NCBI GenBank assembly: GCA_024280995.1
Contig: JAMXLM010000002.1
Location: forward strand, 174,789 to 238,788
Direction: 5' to 3'
Length of the DNA: 64,000 nucleotides
Source: Candidatus Dormiibacterota bacterium
Lineage (GTDB): Bacteria; Chloroflexota; Dormibacteria; Dormibacterales; Dormibacteraceae
The position numbers were made by a program, and so were the translations under genes. The notes under the pieces were generated by a model that saw only the letters and a program-made list of their open reading frames with translations, searched no databases and had not been told where the DNA came from. This document shows, piece by piece, positions 1 to 9,288 of the stretch (position 1 is its first letter; each line of letters starts with the position of its first letter).

Positions 1-1186
1 GGTTGATCACGTCGCCGCGCGGCGTGAAGACGTAGACCTCGTCCTGGAACAGGTCGACCTTGATGGTGTTGAGGAAGGACTCGGCGTCGCCCAGCTCGCT
101 CTGCCACTCGAGCAGGCTGCGCAGCCAGGACAGCTTCTGGTCGAAGCTCGCGTCCCTGCCTCCTTCCTTGTAGGTCCAGTGCGCCGCGACCCCGAACTCG
201 GCCACCCGGTGCATCTCGTGCGTGCGGATCTGGATCTCGATCGGCTCGCCGGTGTGCGTGATGACCGTGGTGTGCAGCGACTGGTAGCCGTTGGACTTCG
301 GCATCGCGATGTAGTCCTTGAACCGGCCCGGCATCGGCTTCCACAGCGAGTGGACGACGCCCAGCACGCCGTAGCAGTCGCGCACGCTTTCGGTCAGGAC
401 CCGGATCGCCGACAGGTCGTAGATCTCGGAGAAGTCCTTGCCCTCGCGGGTCATCTTCTGCCAGACCGAGTAGATGTGCTTCGGGCGGCCGGTGATGTCG
501 GCCTGGATGCCGACCTTCTCGAGCTCCCGGGCCAGGATCTCACGCAGGTCGGACACGAGCCTCTCGCGGTCGGCTCGCTTGCGGGCGATGCGGGCGACGA
601 CGTCCTCGTAGGCGTCGGGCTCGAGGTAGCGGAAGGCCAGGTCTTCGAGCTCCCACTTGATCTGGCCGATCCCGAGGCGGTGTGCGAGCGGCGCGTAGAT
701 GTCGAGCGTCTCGCGGGAGATCTTGCGGCGCTTGGCCTCGGCGAGCGGCTCCAGGGTGCGCATGTTGTGCAGCCGGTCGGCCAGCTTGATGAGGACCACG
801 CGGAGGTCCTCCGCCATCGCGACCATCATCTTGCGGACGTTCTCGGCCTGCTGCTGCTGGTCGGTGCGCAAGGAGATCCGGCCCAGCTTGGTGACGCCGT
901 CGACCAGGCGGGCGACCTCGGGTCCGAACTCGCGGCGGACCTCCTCCGCGGTCAGGTTGGTGTCCTCGACCGTGTCGTGGAGGAGCGCGGCGGCGATCGT
1001 CTCGGCGTCAAGCTGCAGGTCGGCCAGGATGGCAGCCACCTCGAGCGGGTGATTGACGTAGTCCTCGCCGGACAGCCGGCGCTGGCCGTGGTGGGCGTCG
1101 GCCGCCCGCTCGTAGGCCTTTCGCACGATCACCTGGCCGTTCGGGTCGAGGTGGTCGGCGACTCGGAGGAGCTCGGAAACCGTCAT
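1..1186 (-). CDS. RelA/SpoT-family (p)ppGpp synthetase/hydrolase, C-terminus cut by window edge
   Basis: Bifunctional stringent-response enzyme that makes and degrades (p)ppGpp. About 395 N-terminal residues are present. The HD hydrolase domain shows H46 (YVNHP) and the H70-D71 pair in LLHDTVED, so hydrolase activity is probably kept. The synthetase domain follows with the RFKDYIAMPK / GYQSLHTTV block, and the TGS domain begins at the window edge (VYVFTPRGDVI). The ATG at 1186 gives a normal N-terminus; no stop is reached before base 1. It is divergent from the GAF/HD-GYP gene across 77 bp. RelA versus SpoT cannot be assigned from the fragment; a single Rel is usual in Terrabacteria. Confidence 0.95.
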   Translation of the reverse strand, partial: MTVSELLRVADHLDPNGQVIVRKAYERAADAHHGQRRLSGEDYVNHPLEVAAILADLQLDAETIAAALLHDTVEDTNLTAEEVRREFGPEVARLVDGVTKLGRISLRTDQQQQAENVRKMMVAMAEDLRVVLIKLADRLHNMRTLEPLAEAKRRKISRETLDIYAPLAHRLGIGQIKWELEDLAFRYLEPDAYEDVVARIARKRADRERLVSDLREILARELEKVGIQADITGRPKHIYSVWQKMTREGKDFSEIYDLSAIRVLTESVRDCYGVLGVVHSLWKPMPGRFKDYIAMPKSNGYQSLHTTVITHTGEPIEIQIRTHEMHRVAEFGVAAHWTYKEGGRDASFDQKLSWLRSLLEWQSELGDAESFLNTIKVDLFQDEVYVFTPRGDVIN

Positions 1187-1263
1187 TTCGGCCAAGGCAT
1201 GAAGTTTAAGTTCGCTATCTAGCTTTCCCGCGCGAACACATACCTAGACTTACTGCGGCCGAA
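1187..1263. promoter_or_regulatory. Divergent intergenic region relA / HD-GYP gene
   Basis: This AT-richer 77-bp gap must carry both promoters. On the plus strand TAGACT (1245-1250) is a -10 candidate 13 nt before the HD-GYP ATG. On the minus strand TAAACT lies about 16 nt before the relA ATG. No clear -35 box is seen. Confidence 0.35.
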
Positions 1264-4239
1264 ATGAGTTCACCGGGGGCGGCCAGAGCCTTTCGCATCG
1301 CGATGTCAGCCGCTGCCGCCGCGCTGGTGCTGGCGGGAGCGAGCCTGGACGCCAGCGGGCGGGACGTTGTGGGCCTCGCCGTCGGCGCCCTGGCCAGCGC
1401 ATTGATCGTGGCCGCCGGCGTGATGTTCCGGTCCTGGCGCTTTGCCGTGCCCCTTGCCGCGGCAGGCGTGGTCGTCGCGGCGGGCCTGTATCTGATGGAC
1501 CCGCAGGACGGGAACCTGGCGGCGCAGCTGGGCGGGCTCGTCCTGCTCGCCGCCGGTGGAGTTGCGGGGGGGTTGGCTTACAGCGCCTTCGCCGACGAGC
1601 TTCTGCGACGCAAGACCGAGGTCGAGCGTTTGAGCGCCCGGCTTGGGCAGAAGCACCAGGCTTTCGTCGCCGCCACCTCGGATCCGAACGGCGCGGCCAG
1701 CGACACGGCGGGCGTCACCGCGGCCATCGCAGGCAACCTGCGCGCCGACATCGCCTGCTGCTACCTGGCATCGGCGGACGGCCGCCGGTTTGTTCCGCAG
1801 CCGCCCGGGATCGGTGTCGACCGGCTGCGACCTCAGGCGGTCAACCGGCCGCACGGCAGCGCCGGTCCTCTCTTGACGGCAATGGAGGCCGGGTCGCCGT
1901 TTGCCGCTTCCGACGAGAAACCGCTGGTCGAGCTCATCACCGTGCTTCCCGAGCACTTCTACCTCGAGGGCCTCATCGCCGTGCCGATGCACGTCGGAGA
2001 AGGGGTCGGCGGGTTCTTCATCCTCGGCAGCACGAGGGGCCAGTTCGGCGACGACGACACGCGCCTGGCGCTGGCACTTGCCGCACGCGCCGGCGCGCAG
2101 ATCACGAGCGCGCAGCTGATGGCCCAGACCCGCCACGTATCCGCTCGGTATTCGCTGATGAATGAGTTGGTGAAGGAAGCGTCTGGGAAGACGATGGCGG
2201 AGGTTCTTGACCTTGTGATCGGCCGCGGTTCCGAGGTGGTGCGCTACGACGCGGGTCGCGCGTTGATGTTCCAGCCCGAAGACAAGTACGTGGTCCTCAA
2301 CGGGTCGCCGTCCGTGCCAGAACCGCTTGACCTGCCCCTCGGCAAGGTCCGAAGCGGCGAGACGATACTCCGCAACCTGGTCACCGAGGAGGAGGGCATC
2401 TACAGCGGCCTGCAGCCTGACGTCCTTGGAAGCACGGTCAACGAAGCGCTGACGCCGATCCGCGGCAAGGAGGGTGTCATCGGCGCCCTGTGCCTGGGCA
2501 GGCGAGGCAGCAGCGGCTTCAGCCAGCAGGAGCTCGGCGCCCTCGACGACCTGGGATCGATGGCCGGCGTCGCCGTCGAGAACTCGCGCATCTTGCAGAT
2601 CGTCACCGTCCAGGCGACGCGCCTGGACACGGCGCTCGACGCGCTGGGCGAGGTATCCGCGGCCCTGACCACGGTGACGCAGGGTTCCAAAGTCCTCGAA
2701 CAGAAGACCCTCGAGGCCGCGATCCGGGTCGTCGACGGCACTGCCGGGATGCTCACGCGCTCGACGGACGACGGCCACCAGGTGGCGATTGTTTCGGTCT
2801 GGCTGGCGACCGACCCGACTGGAAAAGAGTTCCAGAACGGCCAGGGGGTGGTTGGCGCGACCATGCTGAGCCAGCGCGCCACCATCATCAGCGACCTGGA
2901 CTGGCAGTCGGACCTCGCGTCACCGCCCGACCTGACGGGATTCAAGGCCGCGATTTGCACTCCCATGCTTGAGGGCGGCGAACTGTGGGGCACGTTGTCG
3001 GTCTTCGACGAGAAGAAGCGCGACTGGACGGCCGACGACCAACGCGTCCTCGCAACGCTCGGCAGCCAGGCAGTGGTGGCGATCCGCAACGCCGAGCTCT
3101 ACGAAAAGAACGAGCGGAGCATCTGGGAGCTGCGCAACCTCCAGGAGGCGCTCCAGGCCGCCACCTCAACGCTCGACCTGAACGAGGTGCTGCGGCAGGT
3201 TCTGGAGGGCGCGGCCAAGGCGTCGTCCGCGCAGATCGGATGCCTGGCGCTCGACGAGGGGGACAAGTTGGTGCTGAAGGCAGGGAAAGGCACGGACCAA
3301 GCCACCGCCGAGAAGCTCGCGCTCGTGCTAGGCGAAGACATTTGCCGCCGCGTCATGGAGTCGGGAGAGCCAGTGATGGAGGCGCGAATCCAGGAGGCGG
3401 ATACCGAGAGCCCGCTCAACCCGCGCGCGGTGCTGTGCGTGCCGATCACTTTGCGAGGCAAGCCGCTGGGCGTGGTGTTTCTGGCCAACTACCAACTCGG
3501 TCACGCATTCTCAGAGGACCACCGCAAGCTCGTTACAGAGCTCGCGACGCAGGCGTCGATGGCGATCGACAACGCGCGCCTGTTCCAGGACCGCGAGGAC
3601 CTCATGTTCCAGTCCCTGGTCGCTCTCGCCAACTCGTCGGACGCCCGCGACCGCTACACCGCGGGACACTCGCAGCGCGTGACCCAGTACGCGTTGATGA
3701 TCGCGCGCCAGATGAACTACGCGCCTGACGACAAGAGCGCATGGGAGCGACTGGAGCGCGGCTGTCGTCTGCACGACATCGGGAAGATCGGAGTCCCGGA
3801 CGAGATCCTCCGCAAGACCGGCAAGCTGACCGAGGAGGAGTTCGACAAGATGAAGTCGCACACGACGGTCGGCTACAACATCCTGAGCCCGCTGAAGATG
3901 GTGACGGACGAGCTGGTGATCGTCCGCTCACACCACGAGCGTTACGACGGCAAGGGCTACCCCGACCGGAAGACTGGTGATGAGCTGCCGATTTTCTCGT
4001 GGATCGTCAGCGCGGCCGACGCGATCGACGCGATGACCTCCGACCGGCCCTACCGCAAGGGGATGTCGCTCGAGGTCGCGCTCGAAGAGGTTCGGCACGG
4101 CGCGGGTACACACTTCCATCCCGACGTAGCGGAGGCTGTGCTGGACGCGGTCGGGAACGGGACGTTGAAGATCATTCCGCAGACGTCCCTGCACCCCAAC
4201 GCGCCGGCCGTTGGAGCGTTCGAGAACCCGACGGCCTAG
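1264..4239 (+). CDS. Membrane-anchored multi-GAF HD-GYP phosphodiesterase
   Basis: Predicted cyclic-di-GMP phosphodiesterase of 991 aa. Four hydrophobic helices lie in roughly the first 110 residues. Several GAF-type sensory domains then follow (about 140-285, 300-440, 450-610 and 630-780). The C-terminal HD-GYP domain has H837-D838 in LHDIGK and the GYP triplet at 898-900 (HHERYDGKGYPD), so catalytic and metal residues are intact. It lies alone between divergent relA and convergent proS. The ligand of the GAF domains cannot be read from the sequence. Being next to relA hints at second-messenger crosstalk, but this is inference only. Confidence 0.9.
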   Translation: MSSPGAARAFRIAMSAAAAALVLAGASLDASGRDVVGLAVGALASALIVAAGVMFRSWRFAVPLAAAGVVVAAGLYLMDPQDGNLAAQLGGLVLLAAGGVAGGLAYSAFADELLRRKTEVERLSARLGQKHQAFVAATSDPNGAASDTAGVTAAIAGNLRADIACCYLASADGRRFVPQPPGIGVDRLRPQAVNRPHGSAGPLLTAMEAGSPFAASDEKPLVELITVLPEHFYLEGLIAVPMHVGEGVGGFFILGSTRGQFGDDDTRLALALAARAGAQITSAQLMAQTRHVSARYSLMNELVKEASGKTMAEVLDLVIGRGSEVVRYDAGRALMFQPEDKYVVLNGSPSVPEPLDLPLGKVRSGETILRNLVTEEEGIYSGLQPDVLGSTVNEALTPIRGKEGVIGALCLGRRGSSGFSQQELGALDDLGSMAGVAVENSRILQIVTVQATRLDTALDALGEVSAALTTVTQGSKVLEQKTLEAAIRVVDGTAGMLTRSTDDGHQVAIVSVWLATDPTGKEFQNGQGVVGATMLSQRATIISDLDWQSDLASPPDLTGFKAAICTPMLEGGELWGTLSVFDEKKRDWTADDQRVLATLGSQAVVAIRNAELYEKNERSIWELRNLQEALQAATSTLDLNEVLRQVLEGAAKASSAQIGCLALDEGDKLVLKAGKGTDQATAEKLALVLGEDICRRVMESGEPVMEARIQEADTESPLNPRAVLCVPITLRGKPLGVVFLANYQLGHAFSEDHRKLVTELATQASMAIDNARLFQDREDLMFQSLVALANSSDARDRYTAGHSQRVTQYALMIARQMNYAPDDKSAWERLERGCRLHDIGKIGVPDEILRKTGKLTEEEFDKMKSHTTVGYNILSPLKMVTDELVIVRSHHERYDGKGYPDRKTGDELPIFSWIVSAADAIDAMTSDRPYRKGMSLEVALEEVRHGAGTHFHPDVAEAVLDAVGNGTLKIIPQTSLHPNAPAVGAFENPTA

Positions 4240-4251
4240 CCCCGGACCCGT

Positions 4252-5718
4252 CTAGTACGCCTTCGCCAGGGCAACCCGGAATTTCGCGGGCTCGCCGCAC
4301 ACCAGGCACTTCCCCGACGGCTTCGTCTCCTCGTCGATCACGCGGATCGTCACGCCGCCGGACTCGGTCTTGATGCGCGCCTCCTCGTCGGTGTCGCCGC
4401 ACCAGGACGCCCACACGAAGCCGCCTTTCTCGCGGTAGTGCGCGATCACCTCGTCGAGCGTCTCGAGCTCGAACGTGTTGTCGCGCTGGAACTTCAGCGC
4501 ACGCTCGAAGAGCTTCTTCTGGAATCCCTCGAGCTCGGCGCTCAGCCGCGCGGCGATGCCGGCGACAGGGACTGCCACCTTCTCGCGAGTGAGCCGGTCG
4601 ACCATCTCGACCTGGCCGGCGTCGGCGTCGCGACCGCCGACGTTGAGCCGCAGGGGCACGCCTTTCAGCTCCCAGTGCGCGTACTTGTCTCCAGGCCGCT
4701 CGTCGCGCCAGTCGACGCGGAACCGGATGCCCGCGGCCTTCAGCTGGGGTGCCCAGCCGTCGATGAACGCCTCGACCTTCGAACGGCCGGCGTCGTCGCG
4801 GAAGATCGGCACGACCGCGACCTGGATTGGCGCAACCTTGGGGGGCACGATCAGCCCCGAGTCGTCGCCGTGACCCATCACCACCGCGCCGACAAGGCGG
4901 GTCGACATTCCCCACGAGGTCGAGTGGCACAGCTCGCGCTCGTTCTCGCGGTTCGAGAAGGAGATGTCGTAAGCGTTGGCGAAGTTCTGACCGAAGTAGT
5001 GCGACGTGCGCATCTGCAGCGCAAGCCCATCGCGCATCAGTCCTTCGATCGTCAGCGTGTGCACCGCCCCGGGAAAAGTCTCGGCGGGTGACTTCTTGCC
5101 GGCGAGGACTGGCACGGCCAGCCAATCCTCGGCGATGGAACGGTAGTAGCGGAGGATGAGGTCTGCCTCTTCGATCGCCTCCTTAGCGGAAGCGTGGAAG
5201 GTGTGACCCTCCTGCCACCAGAACTCCCGGCTGCGCAGAAACAGACGCGACCGCATCTCCCACCGCACGACGCTGTTCCACTGGTTGGTCAGCTTGGGCA
5301 GGTCGCGATAGCTCTGGATGTAGCGCCTGATGATCGCGCCGATGATGGTCTCGGAGGTGGGCCGGATCGCCAGGGGGTCTTCGAGCTCCTCCATCCTTCC
5401 GCCGGCCTTCGTAACCCACGCGACCTCGGGCGCAAAGCCCTCGATGTGCTCGGCCTCCTTCATCAAGAACTCGCGGGGGATGAGCAGGGGAAACGCCCAG
5501 TTCTCATGTCCGCTCTCTTTGATCATGTCGTCGAAGGCGCGCATGATCGCCTCCCACATCGCCCAGCCGTAGGGACGGACGACCATCATGCCGCGCACGC
5601 CCGACCAGTCGGCCATCTCGGCCTTGCGCACGACCTCGGTGTACCAGCGGTCGAAGTCGTCGGACATCTTGGTGACTTCTTTGACGAAGTCCTGTTGCTC
5701 TTCCAATTCCTGTTTCAC
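4252..5718 (-). CDS. proS: Prolyl-tRNA synthetase, archaeal/eukaryotic-type short form
   Basis: Charges tRNA-Pro. At 488 aa it lacks the inserted editing domain of the long bacterial ProRS and matches the short archaeal/eukaryote-like type: RPYGWAMWE, IRPTSET, class II motif 2 (VVRWEMRSR), TSHYFGQNFANAYDI, and a C-terminal Zn-type region with Cys in WASWCGD and GKCLVCGE. The GTG start at 5718 has GGAG eight nt upstream. It is the last gene of the minus-strand block that begins at rpsB and follows ispG after a hairpin. This type is found in scattered bacteria and is consistent with old transfer. Confidence 0.95.
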   Translation of the reverse strand: MKQELEEQQDFVKEVTKMSDDFDRWYTEVVRKAEMADWSGVRGMMVVRPYGWAMWEAIMRAFDDMIKESGHENWAFPLLIPREFLMKEAEHIEGFAPEVAWVTKAGGRMEELEDPLAIRPTSETIIGAIIRRYIQSYRDLPKLTNQWNSVVRWEMRSRLFLRSREFWWQEGHTFHASAKEAIEEADLILRYYRSIAEDWLAVPVLAGKKSPAETFPGAVHTLTIEGLMRDGLALQMRTSHYFGQNFANAYDISFSNRENERELCHSTSWGMSTRLVGAVVMGHGDDSGLIVPPKVAPIQVAVVPIFRDDAGRSKVEAFIDGWAPQLKAAGIRFRVDWRDERPGDKYAHWELKGVPLRLNVGGRDADAGQVEMVDRLTREKVAVPVAGIAARLSAELEGFQKKLFERALKFQRDNTFELETLDEVIAHYREKGGFVWASWCGDTDEEARIKTESGGVTIRVIDEETKPSGKCLVCGEPAKFRVALAKAY

Positions 5719-5756
5719 TTTCTCGCTCCCATGTTGAAGTAGTCGACTGCGAAGAC

Positions 5757-5782
5757 GCCCGGCGGTCGAAGACCTACCGGGC
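5757..5782 (-). terminator. Hairpin at the ispG stop codon
   Basis: GCCCGG (5757-5762) pairs with CCGGGC (5777-5782), with an inner GGTC/GACC stem and a GAA loop. The arm overlaps the ispG stop. No T-run follows in the direction of transcription, so it may be an intercistronic stabilising hairpin rather than a true terminator. Confidence 0.4.
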
Positions 5783-6918
5783 TAACTCGGGAGCGGGGCC
5801 GCAGGGGCGTGCTCGGCCGCGATCGCGTCGATCTCAGCCAGCAGCACGGGCAGAAGCTCCTCCTGGGGCACGGTGCGGTACAGCTTACCTTTCTTGAAAA
5901 TCACGCCCTTGCCGCGGCCGCCTGTGACGCCGATGTCGGCGTGGCGCGCTTCGGCGGGACCGTTGACGACGCAGCCCATGACCGCGACGGTGATCGGCAC
6001 ACGCAGCTTTGCGATGTAGGCCTCCACCGCTTTCACCGTCGGCACCATGTCGTACTCGAGGCGGCCGCAGGTCGGGCATGCAACCAGCGTCGGGCTCTCG
6101 ATCCGGAACGCCAGCGTCTTGAGGATCTCATGCGCGACGCGTACTTCCTCCCGGGGGTCCGACGTCGCGAGCGAGACGCGGATGGTGTCGCCGATGCCTT
6201 CGCTCAACAGGATGCCCATCCCGACAGAGCTGCGGATGCTGCCCGCCTCGACCGGGCCGGACTCGGTGACACCCAGGTGGATCGGGTACGGGCGTTCTGT
6301 CGCGAACTTGCGGTTGGCGAGGATGTTCGTCCAGACGTCGGTCGCCTTCAGCGAAACCTTGATGAAGCCCGGCCCGTAATCCAGGTCCTCGAGGATCCTG
6401 CAGTGGCCGAGCGCGACCTCGACCATGCGCTCGGCGGTGCGCTCGCGGTCGTCGCGGTCGATGTGGTGCTGCTCGCGCAGGCTCTTGTGCACCTCTTCCG
6501 GAAGTGAGCCGGCGTTGACGCCGATCCGAAAGGGGATCTGGCGCTCCTTGGCGGCACTCACGACCTTCACGACCTTGTCTCGGTCCGGGATGTTGCCGGG
6601 GTTGAGCCGCAGGCAGTGCACGCCGGCCTCGATGGCCAGCAGGGCGAGGGTGTGGTCGTAATGGATGTCCGCGATCACGGGCAGCGGCGACTGCTTGACG
6701 ATCTCTTTCAGCGCCTCGGCCGCCTCCTTGTCGGGCACCGCCGGCCGGACGATCTCGCAGCCCGCCTCCTTCAGCTCCTGGATCTGGCGCACGGTCGCCT
6801 TCACGTCGCGCGTGTCGGTCTTGGTCATGGTCTGCACGGCGATGGGCGCCGCACCGCCGATGACGACGCCGCCGACGTTCACGGGGATCGCCTTGCGGCG
6901 GTTCACAAAGCTGATCAG
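5782..6918 (-). CDS. ispG: 4-hydroxy-3-methylbut-2-en-1-yl diphosphate synthase (IspG/GcpE)
   Basis: Penultimate MEP-pathway step, converting MEcPP to HMBPP with a 4Fe-4S cluster. TIM-barrel motifs AVQTMTKTDTRD and LRLNPGN are present, and the C-terminal cluster domain has CPTC (about residues 280-283) and MGCVVNGPAEA. The start is uncertain. An ATG at 6972 would add about 18 residues unlike the family, in the zone next to a dispersed repeat. The CTG at 6918 has GGAGG exactly 7 nt upstream and gives the expected N-terminus (ISFVNRRKAIPVNVGG). A GTG at 6906 is the fallback. It sits downstream of rseP and dxr, the latter in the same pathway. Confidence 0.93.
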   Translation of the reverse strand: MISFVNRRKAIPVNVGGVVIGGAAPIAVQTMTKTDTRDVKATVRQIQELKEAGCEIVRPAVPDKEAAEALKEIVKQSPLPVIADIHYDHTLALLAIEAGVHCLRLNPGNIPDRDKVVKVVSAAKERQIPFRIGVNAGSLPEEVHKSLREQHHIDRDDRERTAERMVEVALGHCRILEDLDYGPGFIKVSLKATDVWTNILANRKFATERPYPIHLGVTESGPVEAGSIRSSVGMGILLSEGIGDTIRVSLATSDPREEVRVAHEILKTLAFRIESPTLVACPTCGRLEYDMVPTVKAVEAYIAKLRVPITVAVMGCVVNGPAEARHADIGVTGGRGKGVIFKKGKLYRTVPQEELLPVLLAEIDAIAAEHAPAAPLPS

Positions 6919-6957
6919 CGTCGCGCCTCCCGGCGGCCGAAGCGGATGCGTGCCATC

Positions 6958-7105
6958 GACGGCCGGAGCCAAGGAAAGGGTGGCGCGACGAGGAGCGCAT
7001 CCGTCGATGCACGACGAGTGAGCGCCGGGCCCATTGACGCTGGCTTCAGCGCCGAAGGCGCCCGGCCGTCTAGGGCGCGCAGACGCGAGTGACGCGGGGG
7101 GCGCG
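6958..7105 (+). repeat. Dispersed intergenic repeat, copy 1
   Basis: It lies between rseP and ispG. Module A (44 bp, 6958-7001) is identical to 33916-33959. Module B (35 bp, 7034-7068), containing the short palindrome GCGCC-GAA-GGCGC, matches copies at 23411-23445 and 33991-34025. Module B differs by one base from the other two copies. The tail up to about 7105 is more diverged. Read on the minus strand it encodes a recurrent but probably meaningless peptide (GRAPSALKPAS). Confidence 0.85.
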
Positions 7106-7114
7106 ATGCTGGTG

Positions 7115-8197
7115 TCAATGCGTCAACCCGGGGAACTGGCCGGTGGCGATCCGCTGGACGTCGAGGTAGCTGATCAGCGCGGCGAGGATCAGGAGCGCCA
7201 CGAGGCCGGCGCGCTGGAAGTTGAGCTCCATCGTCCGGTCGAACGGCTTGCGCCGGACGACCTCGATCAGCACGACGACCATCCGCCCTCCGTCGAGCGC
7301 CAGCAGTGGCAGCAGGTTGGTGAATCCCAGGGCCACCGACAGCAACGCGACGATCGGGATGTAGGTTTCAAGCCCCAGCGAAACCGCCTGGTAGGCGACG
7401 TCGCCGATCCCGATCGGTCCGGTGACGCCGTTCGGCCCGAGCACGCCGCCCGGCACCTTGCCTGTGACCAGGTCGCCCAGGCCCTGCACGATGTTCTTGA
7501 CCGCGTTGTATGGAAAGGCGACGCCGTTGCCGATGGCGTCCTGCGCCGTGACCACCGACCATCGCGCGCTGATCCCGACCTGACACGACGTCGTCCCACC
7601 ATCCACGACGCAGTGAGGCGTGACTATGACGCTGAACCGCGAACCGTCCGAACGCACCCCTCCGAGAACGATCGCGGCATTCGGAGCGCTGTTCTCGATG
7701 TTGCGAAGCTGGTCCGGGCTCGTGATCGGCTGGCCGTCGACCGTCTTCAGCTGGTCGCCGACATGGATGCCGGCCGCGGCCGCCGGGGAGTTCGGCAGGA
7801 CGCTCGCCACTCTGCCCGGCACGTCGTTGAGCTGGGTCAGGTTGTAGCCCGTGATCAGGATCATCGCGACGAGGAAGTTCGCCGCCGGTCCCGCGGCCAG
7901 GATGACCAGGCGCTGCCAGGCGGGCCGGGTATGGAAACCGCTTGGATCGTCCAGGTCGCCCGCCTCCATGCCACCCATCCGGACGTAGCCGAGGACCGGG
8001 ATCGCTCGTAGGGCGTAGACGGTCTTGTCGCGGACGATCGACCAGATCTCCGGGCCCGCGCCGATCGAGAACTCGATCACGCGGACCTTGAAGAGCTTGG
8101 CGAAGATGAAGTGCCCGAACTCGTGGGGGCCGATGAGGAGCAGGAACATGCCCGCCACACCGGCGACTATCACCAGGTCGTTCAAGGCCGTGCTCAT
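7115..8197 (-). CDS. rseP: Site-2 intramembrane metalloprotease (RseP/RasP family)
   Basis: Membrane zinc protease that cleaves anti-sigma factors or remnant signal peptides within the membrane. At 360 aa it has HEFGH at residues 25-29 (Zn ligands H25, H29; catalytic E26) in the first TM helix, a single PDZ domain (about 125-210, PGRVASVLPNSPAAAAG) and a C-terminal TM pair with the LDG motif (LLPLLALDGGR). ATG 8197 overlaps the dxr stop as ATGA. The order cdsA-dxr-rseP-ispG is the classic bacterial arrangement. Confidence 0.95.
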   Translation of the reverse strand: MSTALNDLVIVAGVAGMFLLLIGPHEFGHFIFAKLFKVRVIEFSIGAGPEIWSIVRDKTVYALRAIPVLGYVRMGGMEAGDLDDPSGFHTRPAWQRLVILAAGPAANFLVAMILITGYNLTQLNDVPGRVASVLPNSPAAAAGIHVGDQLKTVDGQPITSPDQLRNIENSAPNAAIVLGGVRSDGSRFSVIVTPHCVVDGGTTSCQVGISARWSVVTAQDAIGNGVAFPYNAVKNIVQGLGDLVTGKVPGGVLGPNGVTGPIGIGDVAYQAVSLGLETYIPIVALLSVALGFTNLLPLLALDGGRMVVVLIEVVRRKPFDRTMELNFQRAGLVALLILAALISYLDVQRIATGQFPGLTH

Positions 8198-9288
8198 GCC
8201 CGCCTCACAGTACCGAAGTTTTCCCGGATCCAACCCCTCGCCCAGCGGTCGGCTTCGAGGATCTCTTCGAGGCTCTCGCCTCCCCCCGGGAAGGCGCCCA
8301 GCGCCTCTTCCACGATGGGCACGATCCGGCTGAAGGCGATCTCGCCCGCCAGGAAGGCGTTGACGGCCTCCTCGTTGGCGGCGTTCAGCACGGCCGGGTT
8401 CCCACCGCCCTCCGCCGCCGCGCGACGCGCCAGCCCGACGCTCGGGAAGCGCCGCTCGTCGAGGTCGTAAAACTCGAGCCCACTCAGCTCCTTGATCGAG
8501 GTCTGGGGGACGGCGTCCGGGAGCCGGTCGGGGTACGCGAGCGCCACCGCGATCGGCAGCCGCATGTCCGGCCGGCCGAGCTGGGCCTTGAAGGAGCCGT
8601 CGACGAACTCGACGAGGGAGTGCACGACGCTCTGCGGATGGATGCACACCGAGATGCGGCCCAGGGGCATGCGGTAGAGGTGGTGGGCCTCGATCGCCTC
8701 GAGACCCTTGTTCATCAGCGTCGCCGAATCCACGGTAACCTTCGGGCCCATCGACCACCGCGGGTGGTTGAGAGCCTGCTCGACGGTGACCTGGTCGAGG
8801 TCCATGTCCGGGTGTGCCCAGAACGGGCCACCGCTGGACGTGATGACGAGCCTGCGGACGTTCTCGAGCTCCTCGCCCCACAGGCACTGCCAGATGGCGC
8901 TGTGCTCAGAGTCGACCGGCCTGATGCCTCGAGCGCCGGCGGCCTTCATCACCAGCGCGCCGGCCATGACCAGGACCTCTTTGGTCGCGAGGGCGACCTC
9001 CTTGCCGGCGCGAAGCGCCGCGAGCGTCGGCCCGAGGGCGCGGGCGCCGGGGATCGCGACGACGACCAGGTCGCAGCGCGCGTCGGTGACCATTGCCTCG
9101 ACGCGCGCGTCGAAGTCACCCACTCCCGACTGGCCCGAGATCGTGTATTCGACCTTCCGGTTCGCGGAGCGCACGCCCTCGGTCAGGCCGAAGAGCTTGA
9201 AGCGCTCCGGGTTGCGGTCGATGACGTCGAGCGTCTGCCTGCCGATCGAGCCGGTCGCGCCAAGGACGGCGATGTTGAGAGGTCGCAT
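8194..9288 (-). CDS. dxr: 1-deoxy-D-xylulose 5-phosphate reductoisomerase
   Basis: First committed MEP-pathway enzyme (DXP to MEP, NADPH-dependent). At 364 aa it has the N-terminal Rossmann motif GATGSIGRQT, the LATKE variant of LANKE, metal ligands in PVDSEHSAIWQCL, SSGGPF, and HPRWSMGPKVTVDSATLMNKG. ATG at 9288 directly abuts the cdsA stop (TAGATG), and the gene is coupled to rseP by a 4-bp overlap. Length and motifs are normal. Confidence 0.97.
   Translation of the reverse strand: MRPLNIAVLGATGSIGRQTLDVIDRNPERFKLFGLTEGVRSANRKVEYTISGQSGVGDFDARVEAMVTDARCDLVVVAIPGARALGPTLAALRAGKEVALATKEVLVMAGALVMKAAGARGIRPVDSEHSAIWQCLWGEELENVRRLVITSSGGPFWAHPDMDLDQVTVEQALNHPRWSMGPKVTVDSATLMNKGLEAIEAHHLYRMPLGRISVCIHPQSVVHSLVEFVDGSFKAQLGRPDMRLPIAVALAYPDRLPDAVPQTSIKELSGLEFYDLDERRFPSVGLARRAAAEGGGNPAVLNAANEEAVNAFLAGEIAFSRIVPIVEEALGAFPGGGESLEEILEADRWARGWIRENFGTVRRA

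Noticed and set aside
4465..4480. SOS-box-like CGAAC stretch in proS
   Set aside because: Second half-site does not match and it lies inside a coding region.
6915..7118. Small ORF encoded by dispersed repeat copy 1, with the peptide GRAPSALKPAS also readable in copies 2 and 3
   Set aside because: The recurrence follows from the DNA repeat itself; frames are not kept outside it.
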